This document shows positions 7,838 to 15,899 of a stretch of 30,247 bases of DNA, in pieces. Source of the stretch: Methylopumilus sp009926035. GTDB taxonomy: Bacteria > Pseudomonadota > Gammaproteobacteria > Burkholderiales > Methylophilaceae. Under the pieces are notes generated by a model, which did no database searches, was not told where the DNA came from, and worked only from the letters and a program-made list of their open reading frames with translations. The translations under genes were made by a program, and so were the position numbers. The stretch spans positions 1-30,247 of the forward strand of contig JBEANL010000010.1 of the NCBI GenBank assembly GCA_041165405.1, read 5' to 3'. Positions within the stretch are counted from its first letter, which is position 1, and every line of letters starts with the position of its first letter.

Positions 7838-9019
7838 ATGCTTAATTTTATTCTGATTTTAGTTATTCTCTTGTGCGTTTTAGTTGCTTATGTGCTATGG
7901 CGATTTCAAAACCGCCCCCCCGAAGCGGTGACGATAAAAGCTCTTGAAGAAAAACATCGAGAAATGATTGTAGGCTTGAATGATAGTTTAAATAAGTTAA
8001 CTGACCGTCTTAATGTGACACTTTCAGAGCAAGGCAAAATTCAAGGTGAAATTATTCGTGACACTATGGATAGCGCTACTAATCAATTAAAAAATCTACT
8101 CAATATGAGATTGCAAGATATTGATAGCAAGGTAAAAGAAAGTTTGGAGGAGGGGTTTAAGAAAACAAACGATACCTTTGATCGTGTTATGAAACAGCTT
8201 TCTACAATTGATGAAGCTCAGAAAAAGATAGATGGGCTCACCACCAATATTGTAAGTTTTCAAGAATTGTTGGGGGATAAAAAATCTAGAGGTGCTTTCG
8301 GAGAGGTGCAGCTTGAAAGTTTAGTGCGTAATGCGCTTCCGCCCGATGCGTTTTCGATGCAACATACATTATCTAACGGTAACCGAGCAGATTGTGTTTT
8401 ATTTTTGCCAGAACCAACGGGCAGCGTTGCGATTGATTCTAAATTTCCATTGGAAAGCTATAGAAAAATGTTGGATTCTAGCTTGCCACCCGATGAAGTT
8501 AAAAATGCACAAAAACAATTTAAGCTTGATATCAAAAAACATATTCATGATATTGCGAGTAAATACATTATTTCCAATGAGACTTCCGATGGTGCAGTCA
8601 TGTTTATTCCTGCCGAAGCTGTTTTTGCGGAAATTCATGCATATCATTCTGATTTGATAGAGGACGCGATGAGTCAGAGGGTATGGCTTGTATCTCCAAC
8701 GACACTGATGGCTGTGCTCAATACAGCAAGAGCAGTTTTAAAAGATGTTGAGACAAGAAAGCAAGTTCATATTATTAAGGCAGAACTCGGTAGACTTGGA
8801 CAAGAATTTGAGCGGTTTGATGTACGTATGAAGAAATTAGCTGACAATATTAGACAGGCTCATGAGCATGCTCAAGATGTTCATGTCACAAGTCAAAAAA
8901 TATCAAGACGATTTTCTCAAATTGAGCGCGTGGAATTAAAAGATGACCCAAATGCTTTATTAGAATTCGAAGAAGAGATTTACACAAAACAAGAAGAGCA
9001 GAATAAAGATGAAAATTAA
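7838..9019 (+). CDS. rmuC: DNA recombination protein RmuC
   Basis: A 393-residue RmuC homologue. E. coli RmuC limits inversions at short inverted repeats and is thought to be a nuclease. Residues 2-23 form one membrane-spanning helix, LNFILILVILLCVLVAY onward. It is followed by a long coiled-coil stretch (about 30-145) and then the RmuC domain with its PD-(D/E)xK-like core, NGNRADCVLFL and VAIDSKFPLESYRKML (about 178-212). The architecture is normal for the family. The start ATG has no Shine-Dalgarno sequence but follows a TATAAT box (7826-7831) by 6 bases, which could give a leaderless transcript. The 3' end overlaps moaD by 11 bases. Confidence 0.94.
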   Translation: MLNFILILVILLCVLVAYVLWRFQNRPPEAVTIKALEEKHREMIVGLNDSLNKLTDRLNVTLSEQGKIQGEIIRDTMDSATNQLKNLLNMRLQDIDSKVKESLEEGFKKTNDTFDRVMKQLSTIDEAQKKIDGLTTNIVSFQELLGDKKSRGAFGEVQLESLVRNALPPDAFSMQHTLSNGNRADCVLFLPEPTGSVAIDSKFPLESYRKMLDSSLPPDEVKNAQKQFKLDIKKHIHDIASKYIISNETSDGAVMFIPAEAVFAEIHAYHSDLIEDAMSQRVWLVSPTTLMAVLNTARAVLKDVETRKQVHIIKAELGRLGQEFERFDVRMKKLADNIRQAHEHAQDVHVTSQKISRRFSQIERVELKDDPNALLEFEEEIYTKQEEQNKDEN

Positions 9020-9266
9020 ATTATTTTATTTTGCTAAAGTGAGAGAAATGGTGGGCATTGACCAGGAAGAAGTTGATGTTGAAAGTGATATCAAGACATT
9101 GGCTGAATTGATAGCATTTCTAAAGCTAAGAGGCAGTCAATGGCAAGCTATTTTCGATATGTCTTCATCATTTAGAATGGCAATCAATCAAGAGTTGGCA
9201 GAAGCGAGCTGCAAAATAAATGCGAATGATGAAGTAGCCTTTTTTCCTCCAATCACAGGTGGATGA
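9009..9266 (+). CDS. moaD: Molybdopterin synthase sulfur-carrier subunit
   Basis: An 85-residue ubiquitin-fold protein whose C-terminal Gly-Gly is thiocarboxylated and donates sulfur to precursor Z (cPMP) in molybdopterin synthesis. The N terminus MKIKLFYFAKVREMVG and the C-terminal DEVAFFPPITGG, ending exactly in GG, are diagnostic. It starts inside the 3' end of rmuC, and its stop lies just before or overlapping the start of moaE, its catalytic partner, so the two subunits are probably made in coupled fashion. Other moa genes are not in the window. Presence of MoaD and MoaE implies at least one molybdoenzyme in this small genome. Confidence 0.94.
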   Translation: MKIKLFYFAKVREMVGIDQEEVDVESDIKTLAELIAFLKLRGSQWQAIFDMSSSFRMAINQELAEASCKINANDEVAFFPPITGG

Positions 9267-9268
9267 TT

Positions 9269-9718
9269 ATGTCTGTTTATGTTCAGCAAGACTTATTTGA
9301 CCTGCAAAGCATCACTCAACAATTAAAAAAACTTCATAATAGCGGTGCATCAGTTACCTTTGAGGGTTATGTTAGAGATTTTGACCTTGGAGATGATAAG
9401 CTAGAGATGCTTGAGTTAGAGCATTATCCAGGCATGACTGAAAAGGCGTTATTGAATATTGAGTCTTTAGCAATGAATCGATGGCATTTAGATGATGTTT
9501 ATATTGTGCATCGATATGGTAAATTAAAAGTCGGCGAGCCTATTGTAGGTATTGTGGTATTTGCAAAGCATCGCAAAGAAGCTTTTGACGCTTGTCATTT
9601 TATTATCGATTTTCTAAAAACTGACGCACCATTTTGGAAGAAAGAGATTACCAACCATCAATCATATTGGGTTGATGCTAAAAAAATAGATGATGAAGAA
9701 AAGAGTAAATGGAATTAA
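9269..9718 (+). CDS. moaE: Molybdopterin synthase catalytic subunit
   Basis: Large subunit of molybdopterin synthase, which inserts two sulfurs from MoaD thiocarboxylate into cPMP. The 149-residue protein has GASVTFEGYVRD near the N terminus, LELEHYPGMTEKAL, VHRYGKLKVGEPIVGIVVFA, then KHRKEAFDACHFIIDFLK and TDAPFWKKE, which contain the family's conserved catalytic lysines (about K117 and K124). Two start codons compete, ATG at 9263 and at 9269. The sequence AGGTGG ends at 9262, directly against the first but 6 bases from the second, so I prefer 9269. The gene is adjacent to moaD and is the last of the cysB-to-moaE run. Confidence 0.93.
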   Translation: MSVYVQQDLFDLQSITQQLKKLHNSGASVTFEGYVRDFDLGDDKLEMLELEHYPGMTEKALLNIESLAMNRWHLDDVYIVHRYGKLKVGEPIVGIVVFAKHRKEAFDACHFIIDFLKTDAPFWKKEITNHQSYWVDAKKIDDEEKSKWN

Positions 9719-9803
9719 ATTATATAATTAATACATATACTTATATAAATAAGTTAAAGTTTAATGTTGAAAAATAAAAGCCCATGAAAGTGACTTTGTA
9801 TAT
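9719..9803 (+). other. AT-rich galU leader with a 7-codon upstream ORF
   Basis: This 85-base gap is almost pure A/T and probably holds the galU promoter. TATAAT occurs at 9723-9728 and TTGAAA at 9767-9772, but no well-spaced pair stands out. A mini-ORF, ATG at 9784 encoding MKVTLYI, ends in a TGA (9805-9807) that overlaps the galU ATG at 9804. Its first codons, ATGAAAGTG, nearly repeat the galU start ATGAAAGTA. Neither has a clear Shine-Dalgarno sequence. Whether the mini-ORF is translated is unknown. Confidence 0.3.
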
Positions 9804-10670
9804 ATGAAAGTAATAAAAAAAGCAGTATTCCCAGTGGCTGGGCTCGGTACACGTTTTTTGCCGGCTACTAAAGCGAATCCAAAAGAAATGCTTCCGATTG
9901 TAGATAAGCCTTTAATTCAGTATGCAGTAGAAGAGGCTATGCAGTCTGGTATTACTGAGCTAATTTTTGTGACAGGCCGCAATAAAAGATCGATTGAAGA
10001 TCATTTTGATAAAAATGTTGAGCTTGAAGCTAGCCTGATAGCTTCCAATAAAAATCTTCTGCTCGAGTCTATTCGCTCCATTATTCCGTCCCATGTAAAG
10101 TGTATTTATATAAGACAATCTGAACCTTTAGGTTTGGGTCATGCCGTTCTTCAAGCAAAAACAATTATCAATGATGAGCCATTTGCAGTTTTATTGGCTG
10201 ATGATTTAACAGATGCCAATACGCCAGTCTTAAAACAATTAATCATTCAACATGAAAAAGAACAAGCTTCCGTGATAGCCATTGAAGACATTCCAAAAGA
10301 AAAAACCTTGCAATACGGTATTGTTGATGTGAGTGGTTCCAAAGACAATCTCCATAAAATTAATTCTATTGTGGAAAAGCCTCAACCAAAAGATGCACCA
10401 TCAACATTGGGCGTAATCGGACGCTATGTGTTTAATCCAGAAATTTTTGATTGTTTAGAAAAAATTAAACCGGGTAAGGGCGGTGAGATTCAACTCACTG
10501 ACGCAATTCAAATGTTGCTTGGTCAGCAATCAATTTTCGCATATCAATTTGAAGGTAAGCGATATGATTGTGGTGATAAATTAGGCTTCATGAAAGCCAA
10601 TATTGAATTTTCAAAAAAACATCCAGAAATTGGAAAAGAATTTATTGAATTTCTAAAATCTATATCATGA
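9804..10670 (+). CDS. galU: UTP-glucose-1-phosphate uridylyltransferase
   Basis: Makes UDP-glucose from UTP and glucose-1-phosphate, a sugar donor for lipopolysaccharide and other envelope polysaccharides. The 288 residues open with KAVFPVAGLGTRFLPATKA and NPKEMLPIVDKPLIQYAVEE (about residues 6-44), the nucleotide-binding loop and substrate signature of GalU-type nucleotidyltransferases. They continue with REPLGLGHAV-like QSEPLGLGHAVLQA, LLADDLTDA (metal-binding Asp) and GKGGEIQLTDAIQ. Length is normal. It may supply the glycosyltransferases at 15900 and at the right edge. The hpt gene follows after 16 bases and is probably in the same transcript. Confidence 0.96.
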   Translation: MKVIKKAVFPVAGLGTRFLPATKANPKEMLPIVDKPLIQYAVEEAMQSGITELIFVTGRNKRSIEDHFDKNVELEASLIASNKNLLLESIRSIIPSHVKCIYIRQSEPLGLGHAVLQAKTIINDEPFAVLLADDLTDANTPVLKQLIIQHEKEQASVIAIEDIPKEKTLQYGIVDVSGSKDNLHKINSIVEKPQPKDAPSTLGVIGRYVFNPEIFDCLEKIKPGKGGEIQLTDAIQMLLGQQSIFAYQFEGKRYDCGDKLGFMKANIEFSKKHPEIGKEFIEFLKSIS

Positions 10671-10686
10671 TTCGATTTATTAGTTA

Positions 10687-11220
10687 ATGGATACTATCCA
10701 AACATTAATTAGTAAATCTTCTGTGCTGTATTCAGAAATTGAAATTAAAAATGCAATTCAAGATATTGCGAGTCAAGCCAATCAAACCATTGATGCAAGC
10801 GAGATTTACGTATTATGTGTCATGAATGGCGCACTAATTTTTGCAGGACAGCTTTTACCTCAGCTAGAAAAGAATATTCAATACAGCTATATTCATGCTT
10901 CACGATACGACAGTTCGATCACAGGCGGTTCGATTCATTGGCATGTTATGCCTCCAAAAGGCATTGAGGGTAAAACTGTTTTGATCCTTGACGACATTTT
11001 AGATGAGGGGATTACGCTTAATGAAATTGTATCGACTTGTCGCACAATGAATGCAAAAGAAATTTATACCGCAGTTCTTTTTGATAAAGAAATCAAAAAA
11101 GAAAAATCTTACACACCTAATTTTATTGGCCTTAAAGTACCTGATCAGTTTGTTTTTGGGTACGGATTGGATTGTAAGGGCCTAGGTCGAAATCTTCCGC
11201 ATTTATATGCTTTGGACTAA
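10687..11220 (+). CDS. hpt: Hypoxanthine-guanine phosphoribosyltransferase
   Basis: Purine salvage enzyme joining hypoxanthine or guanine to PRPP to give IMP or GMP. The 177-residue type I phosphoribosyltransferase has VLCVMNGALIFAGQL (about 42-56), the flexible-loop SRYDSSITGGSIHW, and the PRPP-binding VLILDDILDEGITLNEI (98-114) with its paired acidic residues. The C-terminal FVFGYGLDCKGLGRNLP is typical of HGPRT and argues against an adenine or xanthine enzyme. The start ATG lacks a clear Shine-Dalgarno sequence. It lies between galU and rnr in the same direction. Confidence 0.9.
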   Translation: MDTIQTLISKSSVLYSEIEIKNAIQDIASQANQTIDASEIYVLCVMNGALIFAGQLLPQLEKNIQYSYIHASRYDSSITGGSIHWHVMPPKGIEGKTVLILDDILDEGITLNEIVSTCRTMNAKEIYTAVLFDKEIKKEKSYTPNFIGLKVPDQFVFGYGLDCKGLGRNLPHLYALD

Positions 11221-11264
11221 AAGCATCTTATGTTTCCTTAATTTAATGTCACAATGACGCACCT

Positions 11265-13583
11265 ATGAGTAAAAAAAATAAATCCATTCGACACGAAGAC
11301 CCTCAAAAAGAACGTGAGGCCATGTTTTATGAAAAACCATTGCCAAGTCGCGAGTTGATTTTAAAAGTGATGGCTGATCAAGGGGTACCTCTTTCTATTT
11401 CAAAACTTAATGAATTGCTTGAAATTGCTGATGATGAATCCGAAGCGTTTAGCAAACGTATTCGAGCCATGGAAAGGCAAGGTCAGATTTTGCGAAATCG
11501 TAAGGATGATTTTTGTATTTCTGAAAAATTAAACCTTATCCCAGGACGTATTCAAGGGCATCCAGATGGATTTGGATTTCTTATCCCAGATCAAGGGGGC
11601 GATGATATTTTCTTGTCATCAAGAGAAATGATGCAAGTTCTCCATAATGATCGCGTCATGGTTCAAACCATCGGCCAAGATAGAAAGGGCCGACCCGAAG
11701 GTAAAGTTATTGAGATCCTTGAAAGAAAAAATGAGACTTTGGTGGGTCGAGTAGTTCAAGGTCAAGGCGTGACTATTGTTGCTGCCGAAGATAAAAGAAT
11801 TAATCAAGATTTTCTTATTCCATATCATCTTGATATGGGAGCTAAACCAGGTCAAATTGTCGTCATTGAAATTACCGCTCAACCTTCATTTAAATCGCGA
11901 CCGATGGGTAAAGTCATTCAGATTCTTGGTAATTATGCAGATAGCGGCATGGAAATCGAGATTGCTTTAAGAAAACACCAACTTCCTTACAATTTCTCAG
12001 AAGAAACAATTCGTATTGCCGAATCTTTCTCAAAAAAAGTTTCAGAAAAAGATTTCAAAGGAAGAGTTGATTTACGTGACTTACCTCTCATCACCATTGA
12101 CGGCGAAACGGCTAGAGATTTTGATGATGCAGTTTACGCTGAAAGTGTTGGTAAAAATTGGCGATTAGTGGTGGCTATTGCTGATGTAAGTTATTACGTG
12201 CAGCCTGATAACATTTTAGATAAAGAAGCATTTGAAAGAGGCAATTCAGTTTATTTTCCTAGAAGAGTTATTCCGATGCTTCCAGAAGCTCTTTCTAATG
12301 GTCTTTGCTCTCTTAATCCGCATGTGGATCGTTTGTGTATGATTTGTGACATGTTGATCGATCAGCATGGAAAAGTGACATCTTATAAATTTTATCCATC
12401 TGTCATGGAATCAAAAGCAAGAATGACCTATACGGACGTGAGTGCTTTATTAAAAGAGGCATCACCCGAATTATCAGAAAAATATAAATCTATTATTCCC
12501 CATATTAAAAATCTTGAATCAGTCTATAGAATTCTTACAAAACAAAGGCATGCTCGCGGTGCTATTGAATTTGACTCATCTGAAACCATCATGATTTTTA
12601 ATGACCAAGGAAAAATTGATCGTATTGAGCCCGTGATTCGAAATGAAGCTCATCGGCTCATTGAAGAGTGTATGTTGGCAGCTAATGTATGCGCAGCTAA
12701 TTTTTTAATTGAACATGAGCATCCGGCGCTTTATAGAATTCATGAAGGCCCGACCGAAGAACGCTTAGAAAACTTACAAACATTTTTAGCAGAGTTTGGA
12801 TTTATGTTAGGCGGCGGAGACAAACCTAGCATTAAAGATTATGCAACTTTAATTGAAAAAATTAAAGGACGACCAGATGAACATCTATTACAAACAGTTC
12901 TCCTCAGGTCTATGCAGCAAGCTGTTTATAGTCCTGACAATATTGGTCATTTTGGTTTAGCTTATGAAGCTTATGCACATTTTACTTCTCCGATACGTCG
13001 ATACCCAGATCTTTTAATTCATCGTGCTATCAAAGCTACGATAGAAAAAAAGAAAATGCCTGCATCAAACTGGCATCTTTTAGGGCAACATTGTTCTATG
13101 ACGGAGAGAAGAGCGGACGATGCTACACGCGATGTTTCTTCATGGCTTAAATGTTATTACATGCAAGATAAAATTGGTGAGATATATGAAGGCACTGTTG
13201 CAGGTGTCACAAGTTTTGGTTTGTTTGTTGCAATCGACGGCATTTATATTGAAGGTTTATTACATGTGACAGAATTAGGTAATGATTACTTTACTTATGA
13301 CAAAGCAAGACATGCCATGATTGGTGAAAGATCCCATGCAATTTATCGCTTAGGTGATCGATTAAAAGTAAAATTAGTTCGTGTAGATTTGGAGCTCAGT
13401 AAAATTGATTTTAGCCTTGAGAGTCATCAAGAGGTTCAAAAATCAACATTAAAAGATAGAAAACCAAAAAACTTCTTTAAAGATAAAGTGTCGCATAAGA
13501 AGAAATCTCACAACACAAAACATAAAGTCACTTCTAGGCCAAATCGGGCATCTAAAAGTAAAAAGAAAATAAGAGCAAAATAA
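11265..13583 (+). CDS. rnr: Exoribonuclease R
   Basis: A 772-residue 3'-to-5' exoribonuclease that degrades structured RNA and takes part in rRNA and trans-translation quality control. Visible order: N-terminal winged-helix region (about 20-80), cold-shock-like OB domains with GRIQGHPDGFGFLIPDQGG, the RNB catalytic domain with PLITIDGETARDFDDAV (about residues 273-290, metal-binding aspartates) and HFTSPIRRYPDLLIHRA, a C-terminal S1 domain (about 638-720, YEGTVAGVTSFGLFVAI), and a lysine-rich tail (about 722-772). The tail and S1 identify RNase R rather than RNase II. The stop is one base before the rlmB start, a common beta/gammaproteobacterial pairing. Confidence 0.97.
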   Translation: MSKKNKSIRHEDPQKEREAMFYEKPLPSRELILKVMADQGVPLSISKLNELLEIADDESEAFSKRIRAMERQGQILRNRKDDFCISEKLNLIPGRIQGHPDGFGFLIPDQGGDDIFLSSREMMQVLHNDRVMVQTIGQDRKGRPEGKVIEILERKNETLVGRVVQGQGVTIVAAEDKRINQDFLIPYHLDMGAKPGQIVVIEITAQPSFKSRPMGKVIQILGNYADSGMEIEIALRKHQLPYNFSEETIRIAESFSKKVSEKDFKGRVDLRDLPLITIDGETARDFDDAVYAESVGKNWRLVVAIADVSYYVQPDNILDKEAFERGNSVYFPRRVIPMLPEALSNGLCSLNPHVDRLCMICDMLIDQHGKVTSYKFYPSVMESKARMTYTDVSALLKEASPELSEKYKSIIPHIKNLESVYRILTKQRHARGAIEFDSSETIMIFNDQGKIDRIEPVIRNEAHRLIEECMLAANVCAANFLIEHEHPALYRIHEGPTEERLENLQTFLAEFGFMLGGGDKPSIKDYATLIEKIKGRPDEHLLQTVLLRSMQQAVYSPDNIGHFGLAYEAYAHFTSPIRRYPDLLIHRAIKATIEKKKMPASNWHLLGQHCSMTERRADDATRDVSSWLKCYYMQDKIGEIYEGTVAGVTSFGLFVAIDGIYIEGLLHVTELGNDYFTYDKARHAMIGERSHAIYRLGDRLKVKLVRVDLELSKIDFSLESHQEVQKSTLKDRKPKNFFKDKVSHKKKSHNTKHKVTSRPNRASKSKKKIRAK

Positions 13584-13584
13584 C

Positions 13585-14331
13585 ATGTCACAAAGTCAGA
13601 TCATTTTTGGATTTCATCCAATCATTAGCCAATTAAGACAATCTTCAAGAAGTATTCAAGAAATTTATTTGGATAGTGATCGAAATGACCCTAGAGCTAA
13701 AGAAATTATTGAGCTAGCTAAAGAAAATAATATTCGTATCTTAATGGTCGATCGCGCAAGATTAGATGGTATAGCTTCGCAATCTAAACATCAGGGCGTA
13801 GTTGCAAAAATCATTCCTTTAGTAATTCCCTATAAAACGGTAGAGGATATTTTAGAAAGCGATCTAAAAGAACCAGCATTCTTTCTTATATTAGATGGCG
13901 TAGAAGATCCACATAATTTGGGTGCTTGTTTGCGTGTTGCAGATGGTATGGGAGTTCATGCTGTAATTGTACCCAAAGATAGAGCAGTAGGACTGAATGC
14001 TACTGTCAGAAAGGTCGCTTCAGGAGCGGCGGAATCGGTGCCTTTTATTGTCGTTACGAATTTAGCAAGGACGATTCGTCAACTCAAAGACGAAGGTGTT
14101 CTCGTTGTAGGAACAGCAGAAGACGGTGCAGAATCTCTTTATGAAGCAAATTTTAAAGGGCCTATTGCTGTGGTGTTAGGTTCTGAGGGAAGTGGTCTCA
14201 GAAGATTAACCCGTGAAGTATGTGATTTCTTAATTAAGATACCAATGTTAGGCGCTGTTGAAAGTTTAAATGTGAGTGTTGCTAGTGGTATTGTATTGTC
14301 AGAAATTAGACGGCAACGCTTTAAATCTTAA
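13585..14331 (+). CDS. rlmB: 23S rRNA (guanosine-2'-O)-methyltransferase RlmB
   Basis: SPOUT-family enzyme that 2'-O-methylates G2251 in the P-loop of 23S rRNA using SAM. The 248-residue protein has an N-terminal L30e-like substrate-binding domain (residues 1-75, IIFGFHPIISQLRQ) and a SpoU domain with motif 1 LDGVEDPHNLGACLRVADG, motif 2 VVLGSEGSGLRRLTR and motif 3 IPMLGAVESLNVSVASGI, which together form the trefoil-knot SAM site. It starts one base after rnr. The last 11 bases overlap the 3' end of the convergent mqo gene, so no terminator separates them. Confidence 0.96.
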   Translation: MSQSQIIFGFHPIISQLRQSSRSIQEIYLDSDRNDPRAKEIIELAKENNIRILMVDRARLDGIASQSKHQGVVAKIIPLVIPYKTVEDILESDLKEPAFFLILDGVEDPHNLGACLRVADGMGVHAVIVPKDRAVGLNATVRKVASGAAESVPFIVVTNLARTIRQLKDEGVLVVGTAEDGAESLYEANFKGPIAVVLGSEGSGLRRLTREVCDFLIKIPMLGAVESLNVSVASGIVLSEIRRQRFKS

Positions 14332-15799
14332 ATCCAAGCGTTTTATAAGCAGATAGTCGGGTTTTCGTAAATAACGATGGCGTTTTAGTTAAATCTTGAT
14401 TGTACGATGGTGCTATTTTTTCAATTTTATTCTTCCAGACCTTGGGGTTAATTCTTCGTTTTAGACTTCTTTCTATCACATTGAGCATCGAATAAACTGA
14501 GGTCGAAGCTCCGGGAGACGCTCCCAGAAGTGCTGCAAGAGAACTGTCATCTGACCAAACAATTTCCGTACCAAATTCTAGTTTCCCTCCTATTTTTTTA
14601 TAAGGCTTAATAATCTGAACTCTCTTACCAGCAGATTCTAATTTCCAATCTTTTTCATTAGCTAAAGGATAGAATTCTCGTAGCGTGTTCATTTTGTTTT
14701 TATATGAATTGCTTGATTGTTTGATTAAATAACTAAGAAGATTTAGGTTGGATACAAACACATGAAGCATAGGAATAATATTTCGTACTTTGATTGATTT
14801 GATTAAATCTAAATAGGATCCCGTCTTTAAAAATTTAAATGTAAAACTTGCGAATGGACCAAACATAAGCTGTTTTTTACCGTTGATAATTCTCAAGTCT
14901 AAGTGAGGCGCTGACATAGGCGGTGCTTTGGGTCCAGCCAAGCCATAAATTTTAGAAAAGTGCTTCTTTGTAAGTGATGGATTCTTGCATATTAACCATT
15001 CTCCATTCACAGGGAATCCGGCATAACCTATTTGATTTTTAATGTTACTTTTTTGAAGAAGATGAATTGTTGAACCGCCAGCACCAATAAAAATAAATTT
15101 TGCATTTACTAAAAACGTATCCTTGCTTTTTATGTTGAATATTTTTATATCCCAAGTTTGATCTTTTTTTTGTGATATAGATTTAATCTCATTATGAGTA
15201 TGCACAGAAAATTTTTTACTCTTTGATAAAATTTTTAACATTTCATAACTTAATGATTCAAAATTTACGTCGCTACCATATTCATATTTTGTCATGGCGA
15301 CTTCATCATTTATTTCACCGCCAATAAGAGGAGCCCATTTTTTAATGGTTTCTTTATTGCGAGAAAACTCCATTCCTTTAAATGAAAGTGTTTTGCTAAG
15401 GGCTTCATATCTTTTCTTTAAAAAAGAGATATTTTTTTCGCCTTTAACAAAACTAATATGAGGAACTTGGGTAATAAATGATTTTGGCTTAAAAGCTTTA
15501 TATTTTCTTGCTAAAAAACTCCAGAATTGAAGAGATACTTCAAATTCTCTATTAATTTTTAATGCTCTTTCGATATTAACTTCTTTATGCTTATTTAAAG
15601 GGGTGTAGTTAAGTTCACAGAAGCCAGCATGACCTGTCCCAGCATTATTTATGGATTGAGTGCTCTCTTGCGCACAAGAGGAAAGTTTTTCATAAATCGT
15701 AATGTTTATGTTGGGATCTAGTTCTTGAATTAATTTTGCTAATGTGACACTCATGATGCCACCACCTATGCAAACAACATCTTTTTTTATAGTCACCAT
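14321..15799 (-). CDS. mqo: Malate:quinone oxidoreductase
   Basis: Membrane-associated FAD enzyme oxidising malate to oxaloacetate and passing electrons to quinone, an alternative to NAD malate dehydrogenase. The 492-residue length is normal. The FAD-binding loop VVCIGGGIMS sits at residues 8-17, followed by SINNAGTGHAGFCELNYTPL, KSFITQVPHISFVKGEKNIS, KKWAPLIGGE and DVNFESLSYEM, which match Mqo blocks. The C terminus has LLGASPGASTSVYSMLNVIE. The gene is richer in A/T and lysine/serine codons than rlmB beside it, and it diverges from a glycosyltransferase gene. This hints at separate acquisition, though composition alone is weak. Its 3' end overlaps rlmB by 11 bases. Confidence 0.93.
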   Translation of the reverse strand: MVTIKKDVVCIGGGIMSVTLAKLIQELDPNINITIYEKLSSCAQESTQSINNAGTGHAGFCELNYTPLNKHKEVNIERALKINREFEVSLQFWSFLARKYKAFKPKSFITQVPHISFVKGEKNISFLKKRYEALSKTLSFKGMEFSRNKETIKKWAPLIGGEINDEVAMTKYEYGSDVNFESLSYEMLKILSKSKKFSVHTHNEIKSISQKKDQTWDIKIFNIKSKDTFLVNAKFIFIGAGGSTIHLLQKSNIKNQIGYAGFPVNGEWLICKNPSLTKKHFSKIYGLAGPKAPPMSAPHLDLRIINGKKQLMFGPFASFTFKFLKTGSYLDLIKSIKVRNIIPMLHVFVSNLNLLSYLIKQSSNSYKNKMNTLREFYPLANEKDWKLESAGKRVQIIKPYKKIGGKLEFGTEIVWSDDSSLAALLGASPGASTSVYSMLNVIERSLKRRINPKVWKNKIEKIAPSYNQDLTKTPSLFTKTRLSAYKTLGFKI

Positions 15800-15899
15800 C
15801 TATTGATCTAAATCCTTTAAATTTATTTTTTTGATTTTATTAGTTGTTATAATCTATTGAAATAATCTACCTTTAAATTAACTATTAGTCACTAAATTA
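15800..15899. promoter_or_regulatory. Divergent mqo / glycosyltransferase promoter region
   Basis: A 100-base AT-rich gap between the divergent mqo and glycosyltransferase genes. On the plus strand an extended -10, TG-T-TATAAT, occupies 15845-15853, about 46 bases before the glycosyltransferase ATG; no convincing -35 is visible, as is usual for extended -10 promoters. On the minus strand AGGAT about 13 bases before the mqo ATG is a poor ribosome site, and no strong promoter pair was recognised. No operator or repeat stands out. Confidence 0.4.

Noticed and set aside
8331..8657. Open frames on both strands inside rmuC (108 and 82 codons)
   Set aside because: They lie wholly within a conserved RmuC domain in other frames, show no family motif and have no ribosome-binding site.
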